64,000 bases of DNA. Origin: Catonia carolina (taxonomy: Eukaryota > Arthropoda > Insecta > Hemiptera > Achilidae). Shown here in pieces: positions 1 to 10,368 of this stretch. Location: contig JAQMRL010000001.1 in the NCBI GenBank assembly GCA_035578175.1, positions 239,813,538-239,877,537 of the forward strand. The letters are read 5' to 3'. Each line of letters opens with the position of its first letter. Within the stretch, counting starts at the first letter, position 1. The notes under the pieces were generated by a model, which searched no databases, was not told the origin of the DNA, and was given only the letters and a program-made list of their open reading frames with translations. Made by a program: the position numbers and the translations under genes.

Positions 1-99
1 GTAGACTTTTGTGCAATACTATGTCATTGGAGGTAATCTGTGACAATTTGTTTTTGTTTATATGCATGTAATAAAATACAAATCAGTTAAAAAGTACTA

Positions 100-672
100 C
101 AGTGGAAACCTCCTTATTCGGATCAATTGGGACCTAGGGTGAGCCGGATATGAGAAAATCCCGGTTATGAGAAATACAAAAAGTGATATTTGAATTTCTG
201 AAATACAGGACAGTATGTATATAGTACAATGGATGTACACAATTTAAATACACCAAGTTGTCAATTACAATTTACATAATATAGTCTATATTTGTTTACA
301 AAACGTACAGTATACAGTAATTAAAAAAAAGATAAAAATTCTTATATACTGTACTGTATTAGGTTTTACAGCACACATGCAGAAGATATGTACAGTTGTG
401 TACATAACGCGATCGTGCATTTCTACAAACTTTGTTGTGACATTAGTCACAACAAACATAAACAAAACTAAATATGTAATAGATTTATTTATACAATTTA
501 ATAATATTAATGTAACAATTTGAATAGTTATGTTATTTACGTAATGTTCATCGTGTTTTTATAACTCGAACAATTTAATCCGTATTAATTTAGTTAATTT
601 AGGCCTTTTTTTATTGTGACCGTATATGGGAGGATCCAGATAAAGGGAGTCCGGACAAGGGGGTTTCCACTG
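100..672. mobile_element. Pogo/Tigger-like MITE (non-autonomous DNA transposon)
   Basis: Terminal inverted repeats of about 24 bases begin CAGTGGAAACC at 100 and end GGTTTCCACTG at 672, each flanked by TA (98-99 and 673-674), the Tc1/mariner-superfamily target duplication. The CAGTGG...TTCGGA termini and the subterminal 'tccgga' resemble pogo/Tigger ends. No transposase frame inside its 573 bp; the interior is AT-rich. It would need a transposase supplied in trans. Confidence 0.85.
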
Positions 673-1678
673 TACATTTGTTATTGAGAAAGAGAATGTG
701 CATCAATGAAGGCTGAATTTTTAATTATAAATGGTTTTAGCAGCAGTTAATTAATAAGTTGTTCATTTCTTAAATAATTATTGTAAAACTAATCATTCAG
801 TGACTATTGACATCAAAAATTGAAAATTGTTGCATGTATAAAGCAAAGTATGTCAATAAAGAGTAAACTTCAAGACTTTCTTCCGAAACTTTGTGTTCAA
901 ACAATAATAATTTTTAATGAGGTTCTGTAACCTATCCTTGTGTATTTAAACGTACGTGTTTTTGAAGTGTATTTATTGTGTTGTTAATAAAATATATGTT
1001 ATTCTTTCAGCTGGGTAATTAAATGGACATTCTTATAGATCTGAATAACTGTTTTAGTTTCTTAGCATTTAAAAAAAACATTCAAGTACTTTCAAATGCT
1101 AGATTAAAATGAAACACCATGTTCATGTAAAACATATCAGTATCAGACTACTAACTAAAATACCTTTGAAAAATATCTAAAATATTAAAAGCATAATATT
1201 TAAATTTTGTAAGTAATAAAATCGAATTCTTACGAGTGTCCTAAATTTTGAACGAAAATCTATGGCACTATTAGGTATCTACTTTGAATGTACTTGTTAA
1301 AATATGTTGCCTGAAACATTTACAACTCATAAGACTGTTTAAATAAAGTTTAAATCAAAATAGGTAAATTTACTGGGTGATATAGACTACAATGTGTGTA
1401 CAAATATGGAATAATAAAATTTTAATTTTGTTTTAAATTGAATTTTTTAAATTACATTGGTAAATATTTCATTAATGGAATAAAAGAAATAATACAACTT
1501 ATAGGATTTTTATGAACCTGAACAATATTAGGTACTACTTCATTAGTATGTAATATTTAAAATTTAGTCTACCAATTTGAAAATAGCTGGGTTGCTAAAT
1601 TAATTTATATAAGTTAACAATAGTTTGCTTCCTAAAAAACTTCCAAATTCAGTTTGATTTAAGGGTTAAGCCGCTTTT
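673..1678. other. AT-rich intergenic or intronic DNA, nothing recognised
   Basis: About 1 kb without an open frame, repeat or tRNA-like signal that I can support. If the MPV17L-like gene extends to the left, this would be intron. Confidence 0.5.
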
Positions 1679-2402
1679 TGTTGGTCTAGTTGGTAAAGTC
1701 ATCGCCGCAAGTCAGCTGTTTAGCAGCTGACTTTTTGTGATGAAGGTTCCATGGTTTAAATCCTAGTAAAGGTTACTTTTACATGGATTTGAATAGTGTT
1801 GTTGTTTAGGTCAACAACCGAAACGCTAGTTTGAATCTCTAGAGGTTTTACTAAATAAAAACGAGGAGTGAAGTTGTTTACTATTGCCTTCTTTACTGAG
1901 TTTAAAGAGTATCCTTTTCAGCTTGACAGGTGCTTCAAAAAGCACCCATTTTCCACCTTGCAAATGACACCTTCACTTCATTCACCACAGGGTCTGGCTG
2001 TATAGCGACATCTATTACTCTCTGAGGAGATAACTCTGACTAGTGTCTTTTACACCTCTTCCTCTTCTGTTCTTAAATGGTGCAGTCATATAATTGGCTG
2101 ACTTGACTATGTGATAAGAAACAGAACTATTTTTTGTGGCCCTGAAACCAACAGGTCGAGTGTAATTAATTTAACACTCCACCTGCCCGTTATGGACAAA
2201 TTTGAATACTAGACATTGGTTACCGGTGTACTTTGATGTTTGGGGTGTGATTAACCATATTCTTATAGGAATAGTCGGCCTGAGTCTGTACAAGGCTACA
2301 CCGCATTTACATGATATATACATTATCCTCATCTCATTGGGTCATAGGGTTGGTTGTTGTTTGTAAATTGAACACATTGCAACATACACACATAAGGGAT
2401 TT
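1679..2402 (+). repeat. tRNA-derived SINE family A, split by a nested repeat
   Basis: The head has a box A-like stretch (TGGTCTAGTTGGTAAAGTC) and a box B-like GGTTTAAATCC. Between them lies the palindrome GTCAGCTGTTTAGCAGCTGA in place of an ordinary anticodon arm. The body (GAATACTAGACATTGGTTAC through CTCATCTCATTGGGTCAT) and the A-rich tail match the copies at 29.76, 54.2, 55.5 and 55.8 kb. A 404-bp element at 1796-2199 interrupts the copy. Confidence 0.85.
1796..2199 (+). mobile_element. Unclassified interspersed repeat B, nested in a SINE
   Basis: The 404-bp block is flanked by a 9-base direct duplication ATTTGAATA (1787-1795 and 2200-2208) that reconstitutes the SINE when the block is removed. 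A second copy lies at 63005-63415. I see no inverted termini, no poly(A) and no open frame of note, so it is neither an obvious TIR element nor a typical LINE-driven SINE. The 5' end is GTGTTGTTGTTTAGGTCAAC and the 3' end is CCACCTGCCCGTTATGGACA. Confidence 0.8.
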
Positions 2403-2597
2403 TAAAAAAAACTTTAAGATTCTAGTCTTTGCTACGTCTTCATGGAACTTCTTATTTCTACAGTAAGAGACCACTTTAATAGTCAATTCAGTTTCACATT
2501 TTTGATTATTGTTAAAACTGAAGGGCTGCCATTGATAGAACAAAATATACCACTGAAGGTTGTGGTATACTTATCGCCACCAAAGAGATGCCAACTT

Positions 2598-3076
2598 TGT
2601 GGTGTTTTATTTTAATAAATATTATTCATATTAGATCATTACAACTTTTATTCAATTAATACATTTTAAATGAATGGTTTTTTGTTGTTGTTTACATATG
2701 TCCGCCATTAAATATTATTCACGTTAAATTATTCAACTTTTATAGAGTCCAACAATTTGTGTCCCTCTTCATAACATGAACAGTATCTATATTATCGTTT
2801 GTTCATATTTACTATTTATTTTAAAAAGAGCGAATGAGGGACGCCTACGTATTCGGTTCGCCATCTTGTCCCTCACTAAAATAATTTGTACAAAATCCAT
2901 CTTATTCTTCTCTAGTCGCCTAGCAACTAGAATAAATAACTTTTTTAAAATAATTTTGTCAATGTGAATTAAATAATTCTAAAGTATTAATTTTTCAATC
3001 AGCTGGAGATGTTTACTATTTTAATAGACTTAAAAAATAAACAACTCCAGATGTACAATAAATTTGTTATATTACA
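2598..3076 (-). repeat. LTR (3' LTR in element orientation)
   Basis: Begins TGTGGTG and ends ATTACA in plus-strand reading. A 63-codon frame inside it (2776-2967) recurs in the partner LTR and is not a gene. Confidence 0.9.
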
Positions 3077-3214
3077 AATATCCCCCAATTCAATTTTGAA
3101 AACAAAAAGAAATTTTTATGATAATCTAAATTTTGAATTTGTTTGATAAATTTAATTCCAAAATGTTTTTTTTTTTAAATTGTTACTAAGCGACCTTACA
3201 ATTCTACTAACCAA

Positions 3215-3285
3215 ATAAACTATAAACTATAAACTATAAACAAACTATAAACAAACCATAAACAAACTATAAACAAACTATAACC
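3215..3285. repeat. Short tandem repeat, (AAACTATAAAC)-type
   Basis: About 70 bases of imperfect AAACTATAAAC/AAACTATA units between the gag-like ORF and the 3' LTR of the retroelement. Probably replication slippage inside the element. Confidence 0.7.
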
Positions 3286-3351
3286 CAACATAATGTACAT
3301 CAAAATTTTTTACACTTACTGTGATTAAACAAAAGATTAATGGAACAAAAC

Positions 3352-4110
3352 TTAATAAACTGATAAATAGGAACTGTGAACTACCAAATATACATATACA
3401 TAAAATAAATAAAAGTTCAAATAAACATCATCCACATACATATACAACAAACCTCCTCCTTCATCCCGTCCATCAGTTTTTATACTATAGAGTACATTTT
3501 GTAATACAATTTCAGATTCTATTTCCTCTATTAATCCAGGTATCTGTTTAACTTTTACGGTACTTCTTTTTTCCTTGTTTTGTATATCACTTTTGGTTGA
3601 ATGGCTGTTTCCTTTCCCTATCTCATCCGGATTATAAGCTGAGCTGCTACTGGTACTAACTTGTGCTGGTATTTTTTCATCATCCTCTGTTTCATCTAAG
3701 GTTGTCACCCTTCGATTTACACTACTTCTTTTTCCTCCTGGTGATTTTAAATCGTTTTGACTGGCACTGACATAAGTATTTGTTTCTAGTTCAACATCAT
3801 CCTCATCTGGTTTAATATCTTCATTTAACATTTCATTATTTTTAAAAACTTGTTCTATTCTATCTATTCTATTACTTAAATCCCTACCGAGTTTACTCAT
3901 TATATCTTCAAATCTCCTAGCTTGCTCTTCAGATCTCCTAGCTTGCTCCTCCAATCTCCTAGTTTGCTCCTCAGATCTCCTAGCTTGCTCTTCAGATCTC
4001 CTAGCTTGCTCTTGCAACAGGTTCAAAATAAGCTGCATGTTATCGTCTGACTTATCTATATTCATATTATTATTGTTATTGCTATTATTATTCATATTTA
4101 CTCTTGTCAT
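3352..4110 (-). CDS. Gag-like protein of the LTR element, 252 aa
   Basis: Starts MTRVNMNNNS at 4110. An Asn-rich N-terminus is followed by five EEQARRS-type heptads (about residues 34-68) that should form a coiled coil, encoded by a 21-bp tandem repeat at about 3907-4015. The middle is acidic and Ser/Thr-rich; the last ~40 residues are hydrophobic read-through of AT-rich DNA. Glu/Gln/Arg heptads near the start are common in arthropod Ty3/gypsy gag proteins. There is no zinc knuckle and no protease motif. A gag role is inferred from the position between LTRs; this may be a gag truncated by deletion of pol. Confidence 0.6.
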   Translation of the reverse strand: MTRVNMNNNSNNNNNMNIDKSDDNMQLILNLLQEQARRSEEQARRSEEQTRRLEEQARRSEEQARRFEDIMSKLGRDLSNRIDRIEQVFKNNEMLNEDIKPDEDDVELETNTYVSASQNDLKSPGGKRSSVNRRVTTLDETEDDEKIPAQVSTSSSSAYNPDEIGKGNSHSTKSDIQNKEKRSTVKVKQIPGLIEEIESEIVLQNVLYSIKTDGRDEGGGLLYMYVDDVYLNFYLFYVYVYLVVHSSYLSVY

Positions 4111-4291
4111 GAATTCTTTTCTTATAAATTATGAATTAATTCTGTTATTCCAATCCAAAGATTGTGGATATTTTCCCACATTAGGGTTGCCAAATTTGTA
4201 AAATAACTAAATATCACCTCTCGATATTCCCCACGAGGGTTGCCTATTTACTACATAATTAAATTTTCCTCTAAACAAGAATTGAAAAATT

Positions 4292-4769
4292 TGTAGTGTT
4301 TTATTTTAATAAATATTATTCATAATAGATCATTACAACTTTTATTCAATTAATACATTTTAAATGAATGGTTTTTGTTGTTGTTTACATATGTCCGCCA
4401 TTAAATATTATTCACGTTAAATTATTCAACTTTTATAGAGTCCAACAATTTGTGTCCCTCTTCATAACATGAACAGTATCTATATTATCGTTCGTTCATA
4501 CTTACTATTTATTTTAAAAAGAGCGAATGAGGGACGCCTACGTATTCGGTTCGCCATCTTGTCCCTCACTAAAATAATTTGTACAAAATCCATCTTATTC
4601 TTCTCTAGTCGCCTAGCAACTAGAATAAATAACTTTTTTAAAATAATTTTGTCAATGTGAATTAAATAATTCTAAAGTATTAATTTTTCAATCAGCTGGA
4701 GATGTTTACTATTTTAATAGACTTAAAAAATAAACAACTCCAGATGTACAATAAATTTGTTATATTACA
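4292..4769 (-). repeat. LTR (5' LTR in element orientation)
   Basis: Nearly identical to 2598-3076. By element logic the promoter driving the gag-like ORF would lie here, but I cannot point to a firm TATA box or initiator. Confidence 0.9.
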
Positions 4770-5899
4770 AGGTTTTAATTTTTTTTATGTTGTATTTCGC
4801 ACCATTCACTTATATGTTTGCTTTTGTCTGTTCTTTGAGTAATTATTTTGTGGTTTTTAATTGAAATTAAGTAGTTTGTTTTTTGTTTAACTTCACATTA
4901 GATGCTTGTTAGTGCATGTAGATTGGACTGCTTGCATTAGACTACATGTATTATTGTAATGATACGTATGTAGGAAGTTAATGTAAAGAAGCAATTCATT
5001 CCATTCACAATTTTAACATTAAAATATATTTTTAATTACTTGTTATCTTTAAATTTTTATGATTATTTTTACTTACAAGTAACTTTAAAACTATTTTAAC
5101 GTATTCTTCTAGCTTCTTTCAGACAAGCAAAGCCATTATGATTTTAATCTCTAATGGATATTTTTTCTGTATTGTCTGAACAGTAATTATCTAACAGTCA
5201 GATGATTAGTGTGGATTATAAGAAATAGAACTCAGTTGAAAATAAAAATCTATATAGTTTATACATTTTTCCTTTTTCTATAAATAATGACTGCCAAATT
5301 TGTATTAAACTTTAAGCTTAGAGAAAATTTACTCTAGATGCTTTCTTTTCAAACATTTTACTCAATACTTAGTTTAACCTCTCAACATTTCTGTGATATG
5401 CCAGACAACACAACAATACATAAACGAATAAAGTGTAATTAATTCACAATATGAAAAAAAATATTCTGCTCATTCTTTATATTATGAGAAATATAAAAAA
5501 AATGTTATTTGTTGTCTTTTTGTGATGTTAGAATTCCATATAACTTTAAGCGTATTAGTAACTGAGTGTTAATTCTTTAGTAAATTTTTAATTTTATTTA
5601 TTGTAAACAACCATTTTTACTCTGTGTTTTTGTTCAGTAAGTTTCTGGGCTAAAAAATAAATTTTTCTTTGTGATCTTTGAAGCCAGATGCCCCATTGAA
5701 TTATGTAAATTTATCGAACATAATGATATAAGGATGTGTATTTTATTGAATCATTTTGGAAAAAATATTAAATTCAAAATTTTAGATATTTATCATTTAA
5801 ACCTAATTATTCTTGATTATTCAAAAGGGTCTTGAGATTCAAATGATCTGTTTACCAAAGTATTTATTCTAAATAATAATATATTTTATTTTTCTTTAG
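4770..5899. other. Presumed intron of the MPV17L-like gene
   Basis: AT-rich, no repeat family recognised. It ends in a pyrimidine-rich tract and the acceptor at 5899. Confidence 0.5.
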
Positions 5900-6129
5900 G
5901 TATGAGCTTAATGGAACGAAAGAAGGACATATTTGAAGAATGCCGTGAAAAATTTATTCCAACTTTTAAGACAAGTTGTGGGTTTTGGTTGCCAGCGCAG
6001 ACTGTTAATTTCTTGTTGATACCACCACCTGCTAGAGTTGTCTATGTAGGAACATGTTCTTTTATTTGGATCAACATATTATGCATTTTGAAACGAGAAG
6101 AGTTACCTCAAAAAGAAATAACTCAATAG
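5900..6129 (+). CDS. Mpv17/PMP22 family protein (MPV17L-like), last exon, partial
   Basis: A splice acceptor TTTCTTTAG ends at 5899. The exon completes a split codon (xGT, probably Gly) and reads MSLMERKKDIFEECREKF and onward to a TAG at 6127-6129, about 76 residues. The segments FIPTFKTSCGFWLPAQTVNF and VVYVGTCSFIWINILCILKR match the C-terminal Mpv17/PMP22 domain: the W-P-x-Q-x-x-N-F core, then PPPARVVYVG, then the last membrane helix. The 'GM S' junction resembles the human MPV17L exon boundary. Family members are small four-helix proteins of mitochondrial or peroxisomal membranes linked to organelle homeostasis and reactive-oxygen control; the exact role is debated. The upstream exons are not recognisable in 1-5899 and are probably off the left edge, which would make the intron longer than 5.9 kb. 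No frame damage is seen. Confidence 0.85.
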
Positions 6130-8401
6130 AATTATTTCAAAATTTAGTTTCAATATTTTCAATATTTTTATTGTAAACAAACATTTTTATTCTAAGCGCT
6201 CTTCATTCCAATAGACATAGTATGGGATGTATATTTTGTGCAAAAGTCATCGATACTATAAAATATGTTGAAAACGATTTTAGCTGAAACCACGTAACAA
6301 TTGAGATTATAATACTTTTATTATTACTGAAAGGCAATATCTATTATTTAAAATTAATATTTCTCAACCTATCATAAATTACAGTTAAACAATATCAGTT
6401 TTTAAATAAACTGCTTAAACATAGGAATACTATTCAACATATGGCAAATGTGAGATAAAATAGAAAAATCTAGTTAAAAAAATACAAGAATGATTAGAAT
6501 TTCTAGATTTTTATACATTTTATTAGTCACAAAGTGCTGCAAGTAGTTTGCCTAATTAACAAACAATTTTACCATTCTGGTAATGTTTGTTTTTTCAAAG
6601 TATACCTAGCTTTAAAGTAATTTTTAAATAAAATTTGCATGATTATTGTACAAAATCAAAAATTCTAATAATTTTGTTTTCAACTTTCATGTTTTTCTTT
6701 TCTTTTAAAAATCTCCTACTGTATATTGAGCTGCATACTTAAGCAGGAGTTTAAAACGTACAATGAAAATATGGATTAGAATCAAACCAATAACTTCTCA
6801 ACTAAGTACTATACATTTTAATTGCAGAATGAATTCATTTAAATTTAAATTTGTATATTTAAAATTTAAATTTTATTGAATCCTGACTTACGTGAAATTT
6901 TCACTTTGAAATTTTAAATAAATACGATAACTTTTTGTTATTGAGAATTTGATCATGTACAAAATGTTCTGAAAATTTAATTTTGACAGTAGTCTTAATT
7001 TAATCAATACTGGTGCTGTTAAATATACATTTTTATCTAATTTTAAAATTTCATTGATTTACCCTAAATTTTCATTTTCTCTCATGATAATTCTAAGTGT
7101 TCATTTCATTGTAAAATTGTGAGGTGCTATTATGAAGTTGATGATAAGATGTTAAAAAATTTTGACAAGTTAAAATTTTTACATGAGCTTATTTTATATA
7201 GTTTTGTAGCAGTATTTAATATAATTTAAGCTTTCATACTCAATAATATTAGAATAGTAATATACGAAGTGATAACTCGTACTACATGTAACAAATAATA
7301 TCGTTACAAGTAATAACATTTACTGTAGTTTATTTACCTATTGATAAACAGAAATAAAGTATAAAAAACATTTAAAAGATAGAGTAACAATTTTATTAAC
7401 AAATTTTGTAAATAGAAAAAACTGAGTTTTTAAGATGTTTTTCATTCCATAGAAAATTGTGTTTTTGAAGATACTAGTTGTCACTTCTAACAATGGAAAA
7501 TAGTTAAACGTAGATTCATTTGTTTTCTCTTTGTGCAATTGTTCATTTTACATTTTTTTAAACAAAACTCTTCTGTATTATTAGAAAAGTATAAGTGAAT
7601 TAGTAGGCCTAATAGATGATTAAAAGAAAACTTTTGATGGATATATAAGTACAAAACAGAAAAGTAAGTTTGTATTTTCAAGAATAGATTGCTGAACAAT
7701 CAATCTGCTTTTAATCAAAGTTTATACACAGTACACTAAATTAGTAAATTATTTTAAAATGTTTCATAATTTCTAAATAAAAATAGTAGTTTTTTACATT
7801 TGTAATTACAAACATTTAAATTTTAATAAATGTTCAAATGTAGTAATGATATCTTTATTTTAATCCTAATTCTAGTGTTCCTCTATTCCTGTTAATCAGT
7901 TGTTAAAAATTTTCTTTGGTCCAGTTGGAAAATTATTTTTTCAAGTGAGTTGGTGACAGCCAATTGTGAATTCATTCAATATCAACTCTACTTCAAAAAA
8001 AAACAGGAAACAATCAACAAATAAAGTCCCTTACAACAACGACACATCTAAAATTGTACCATAGGTTCAGAGACAAGCTTAAAAATTATTATAAACCAAT
8101 TATGTGTAACATGAATTCTCCAAATCTACCTGGAATCGCAGACAGACAACTGAAACACCGATGGAAAAGAGATATGACACATTAACACAACTTTAACAGT
8201 AATTGTGTATATAAAAATTAGAAATAAAAATTTAACATATTTTTCGTTACCTGGAAAGGTATTACAGCGTAGTGTTCTCCTCAAAGCCATTAATGTGGTA
8301 TATTTTTTGTAAACATTTTTGCTAGTTGTATTTATTCAGTTGCAAAATAAAATAAGTGATAAGAAACAAATATAGTTACAATAGTTTCAAATCAATACAT
8401 A
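6130..8401. other. 3' UTR then AT-rich intergenic DNA
   Basis: After the presumed 3' UTR nothing supports a gene or a repeat family. The open frames here are short, low-complexity and isolated. Confidence 0.5.
6405..6410 (+). promoter_or_regulatory. Possible polyadenylation signal of the MPV17L-like gene
   Basis: First AATAAA hexamer downstream of the stop at 6129, giving a 3' UTR of about 300 bases. Chance occurrence is likely in this base composition. Confidence 0.35.
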
Positions 8402-9120
8402 TTATAAAACAAAATACCCAGCGCATCTTTGTACCTCTCTGCAAGTTAATCGTAATAACTTCTTCTTCTTCTTTAGCCTTTCTTCATCCAAAATTGGAAA
8501 TAGACCTGCTCTTTTAAATTTTTCCAAGGTTCCTTTCCATGAGGTGTTTTCATCAACCTTGTCCCAGCCATCCCTGACATTGTGGTCTTCCAAAAACTTT
8601 CGTGGTTTTGAAAGGTCTTCATTGGATTACTCTATGTGTCTTACTAACACAGCTTTGCCTCACCACTTGTCTGGCTCATCTCCACTTCAGGCAAAGCAAA
8701 CGTTTGCCTCAGATTACCTGATTTCTGAATCGGATTGTATAGTCATGAGAAAGTGAGAAAGGAATTCCCCTTCCATTCTACATCACGTGTAATAGGCTAC
8801 TAGCCGAACTGCATAATATCGGCAGCTTGAACGCTTCTACTCTGCCTGATATTATTAGCTAGTATTATAAGAAATGAAAACCAGACTTACAGTTAACTTA
8901 ATTTATTGACGTTTATACAATCTGAAATAAATTAAAAAGTAAGAAAAAGTATTTTTTGAAATCCCTGTTGCCTGTAATATGTGTTCCATATCGGCACTCT
9001 TTCTATCATTCAATGATACATCAGGAACCTCTTTCACTTCCCGCTCAAAAAACGTTATCACATTATTAATAATTTCACAACTTTGACTGTGCAAAACTTG
9101 ACCTTTTTGGCCAACTTTAT
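8402..9120 (-). pseudogene. Degenerate DNA-transposon transposase remnant
   Basis: The frame at 9094-8903 begins MHSQSCEIINNVITFFEREV and contains ILQATGISKNTF. This resembles the N-terminal helix-turn-helix of a widespread arthropod transposase-like family, whose members commonly start M-x-S-x-x-R-E-I-I and carry an 'ATGIS..T' recognition helix. The downstream frame 8593-8402 (DGWDKVDENTSW..TLEKFKRAGLF) looks like the end of a pogo/Tigger-type or related transposase. The frames are separated and broken, and no terminal repeats were located. Assigning both pieces to one element is an inference. Confidence 0.4.
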
Positions 9121-10208
9121 TTTTCCCCTATTTTCACTCATATTATATGAACTCAGAACTGAACTGAGTCAATAAAAAAGTAAACAGCTTTGAATTATAT
9201 AAGATAATACATTACAAATTAAAATCCTATAAATAGCAATATAGTAAACGATAAAAATAAATACATGAGATAGAACAACAAAGATAAATTATAACATTTG
9301 TGTAGAATAACACTTCATTTCAATAACTACCTAATCACTAACTAATTATTACTAATTAATCACTTTAATACGCTAAGGTTAGAACTCAACTACAAAATTG
9401 TCATGTTGTAAATGCACTACTCACGCACACTCCTCTCTTTATTAAATGGACTTTTCCATTCAGACTAGTCCCACCAGCTTAGACTGGCCCAAGGCACTGT
9501 GACGTCACTTTTTCCTTTTACAGAATATTTTCACTATAACCAACATGGTTCTTTCCATTGATCTTTGTCCAACTCTTAGTTTCTCTGCTATTTTATTTCA
9601 TAAGACCATGGTTTTTAGTTCATAGGTTGTGTAAGAAGTATCATACTCATATTACAGTTCTAATATTTAATACAGTTTCCTATAATTGAGTGATAAAAAA
9701 ACGGACAAAACTTTTGAAATTACTTTGTCAAGAAATTTTTTCGAGGCGTATGAAAATAAGTATCCGTTTGTTGGTTACTTATTGAGAAGTACTGGTGTAA
9801 CATGTTAACATTTCTACCATTGTATGTAAAGAGACTGTATGTGCCAGACCAGTAATATGCAGTCAACTGAGTTGGTGATATCACCTGCACCACTTCATCT
9901 GGCAGGAATTTGTAATAACAGTAGTAAAGAAAATTAATTACACAAAATTTAATTTTCTGAGGTTTTATTTATAAGTTTCATTTTGTCAAACATACTATAA
10001 TTTTACTTTGAAAGTTTTTTTAAAAGTAGTTTACATGTAGTGTTAATCAATCTCTGTGTATTATCAAAAGAAGAAATACATTGAATGAAATGTGGTTTAT
10101 TCTAAATACATTTAATTTTATTTATGTAATATCTCATTAGCATAGTAATAGCAAAGTTTAACATTTGCTCATGTATAATGGTAATCAGTGTTTGAAGTTT
10201 GTTAGAAG
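9121..10208. other. AT-rich intergenic DNA
   Basis: No gene found. A slightly less AT-rich patch near 9430-9530 may be old repeat, but I cannot classify it. Confidence 0.4.
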
Positions 10209-10368
10209 TTTACAATCAAAACAAGTTGGAATACAAACAGATAGCATTTACTTCTGAGTTGGGTATATCTCAAAATAAGGTGAGTGGTTTTACAATCAAA
10301 ACAAGTTGGAATACAAACGGATAGCATTTACTTCTGAGTTGGGCATATCTCAAAATAAGTGAGTGGTG
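10209..10368. repeat. Tandem duplication, two units of 80 bp
   Basis: The unit starting TTTACAATCAAAACAAGTTG recurs exactly 80 bases later with only a few changes (acagat/acggat, gggtat/gggcat, a lost G). Probably a recent local duplication with no coding content. Confidence 0.9.

Larger units (their letters stand above)
2598..4769 (-). mobile_element. Non-autonomous LTR retrotransposon, gag-like ORF only
   Basis: Two direct LTRs of 478-479 bp (2598-3076 and 4292-4769) begin TGT and end ACA. I count five differences between them, so about 99% identity and a recent insertion. The internal region is only 1.2 kb and holds one gag-like frame on the minus strand. A purine-rich tract (TTGGGGGATATT on the minus strand) abuts the 3' LTR at 3077, as a polypurine tract should. 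There is no protease, reverse transcriptase or integrase, so it depends on a helper. The 4-5 bases flanking the two ends do not match, so no target duplication is visible. Confidence 0.9.

Noticed and set aside
2776..2967. 63-codon open frame, repeated at 4469-4660
   Set aside because: Both copies are inside the LTRs of the retroelement; no domain, identical because the LTRs are identical.
3352..3470. YVDD-like residues near the end of the gag-like ORF, resembling an RT active site
   Set aside because: The context is hydrophobic low-complexity read-through without any other RT motif; most likely coincidence.
8544..8756. 70-codon plus-strand frame in a GC-richer patch
   Set aside because: Overlaps the antisense transposase remnant and has no recognisable motif.
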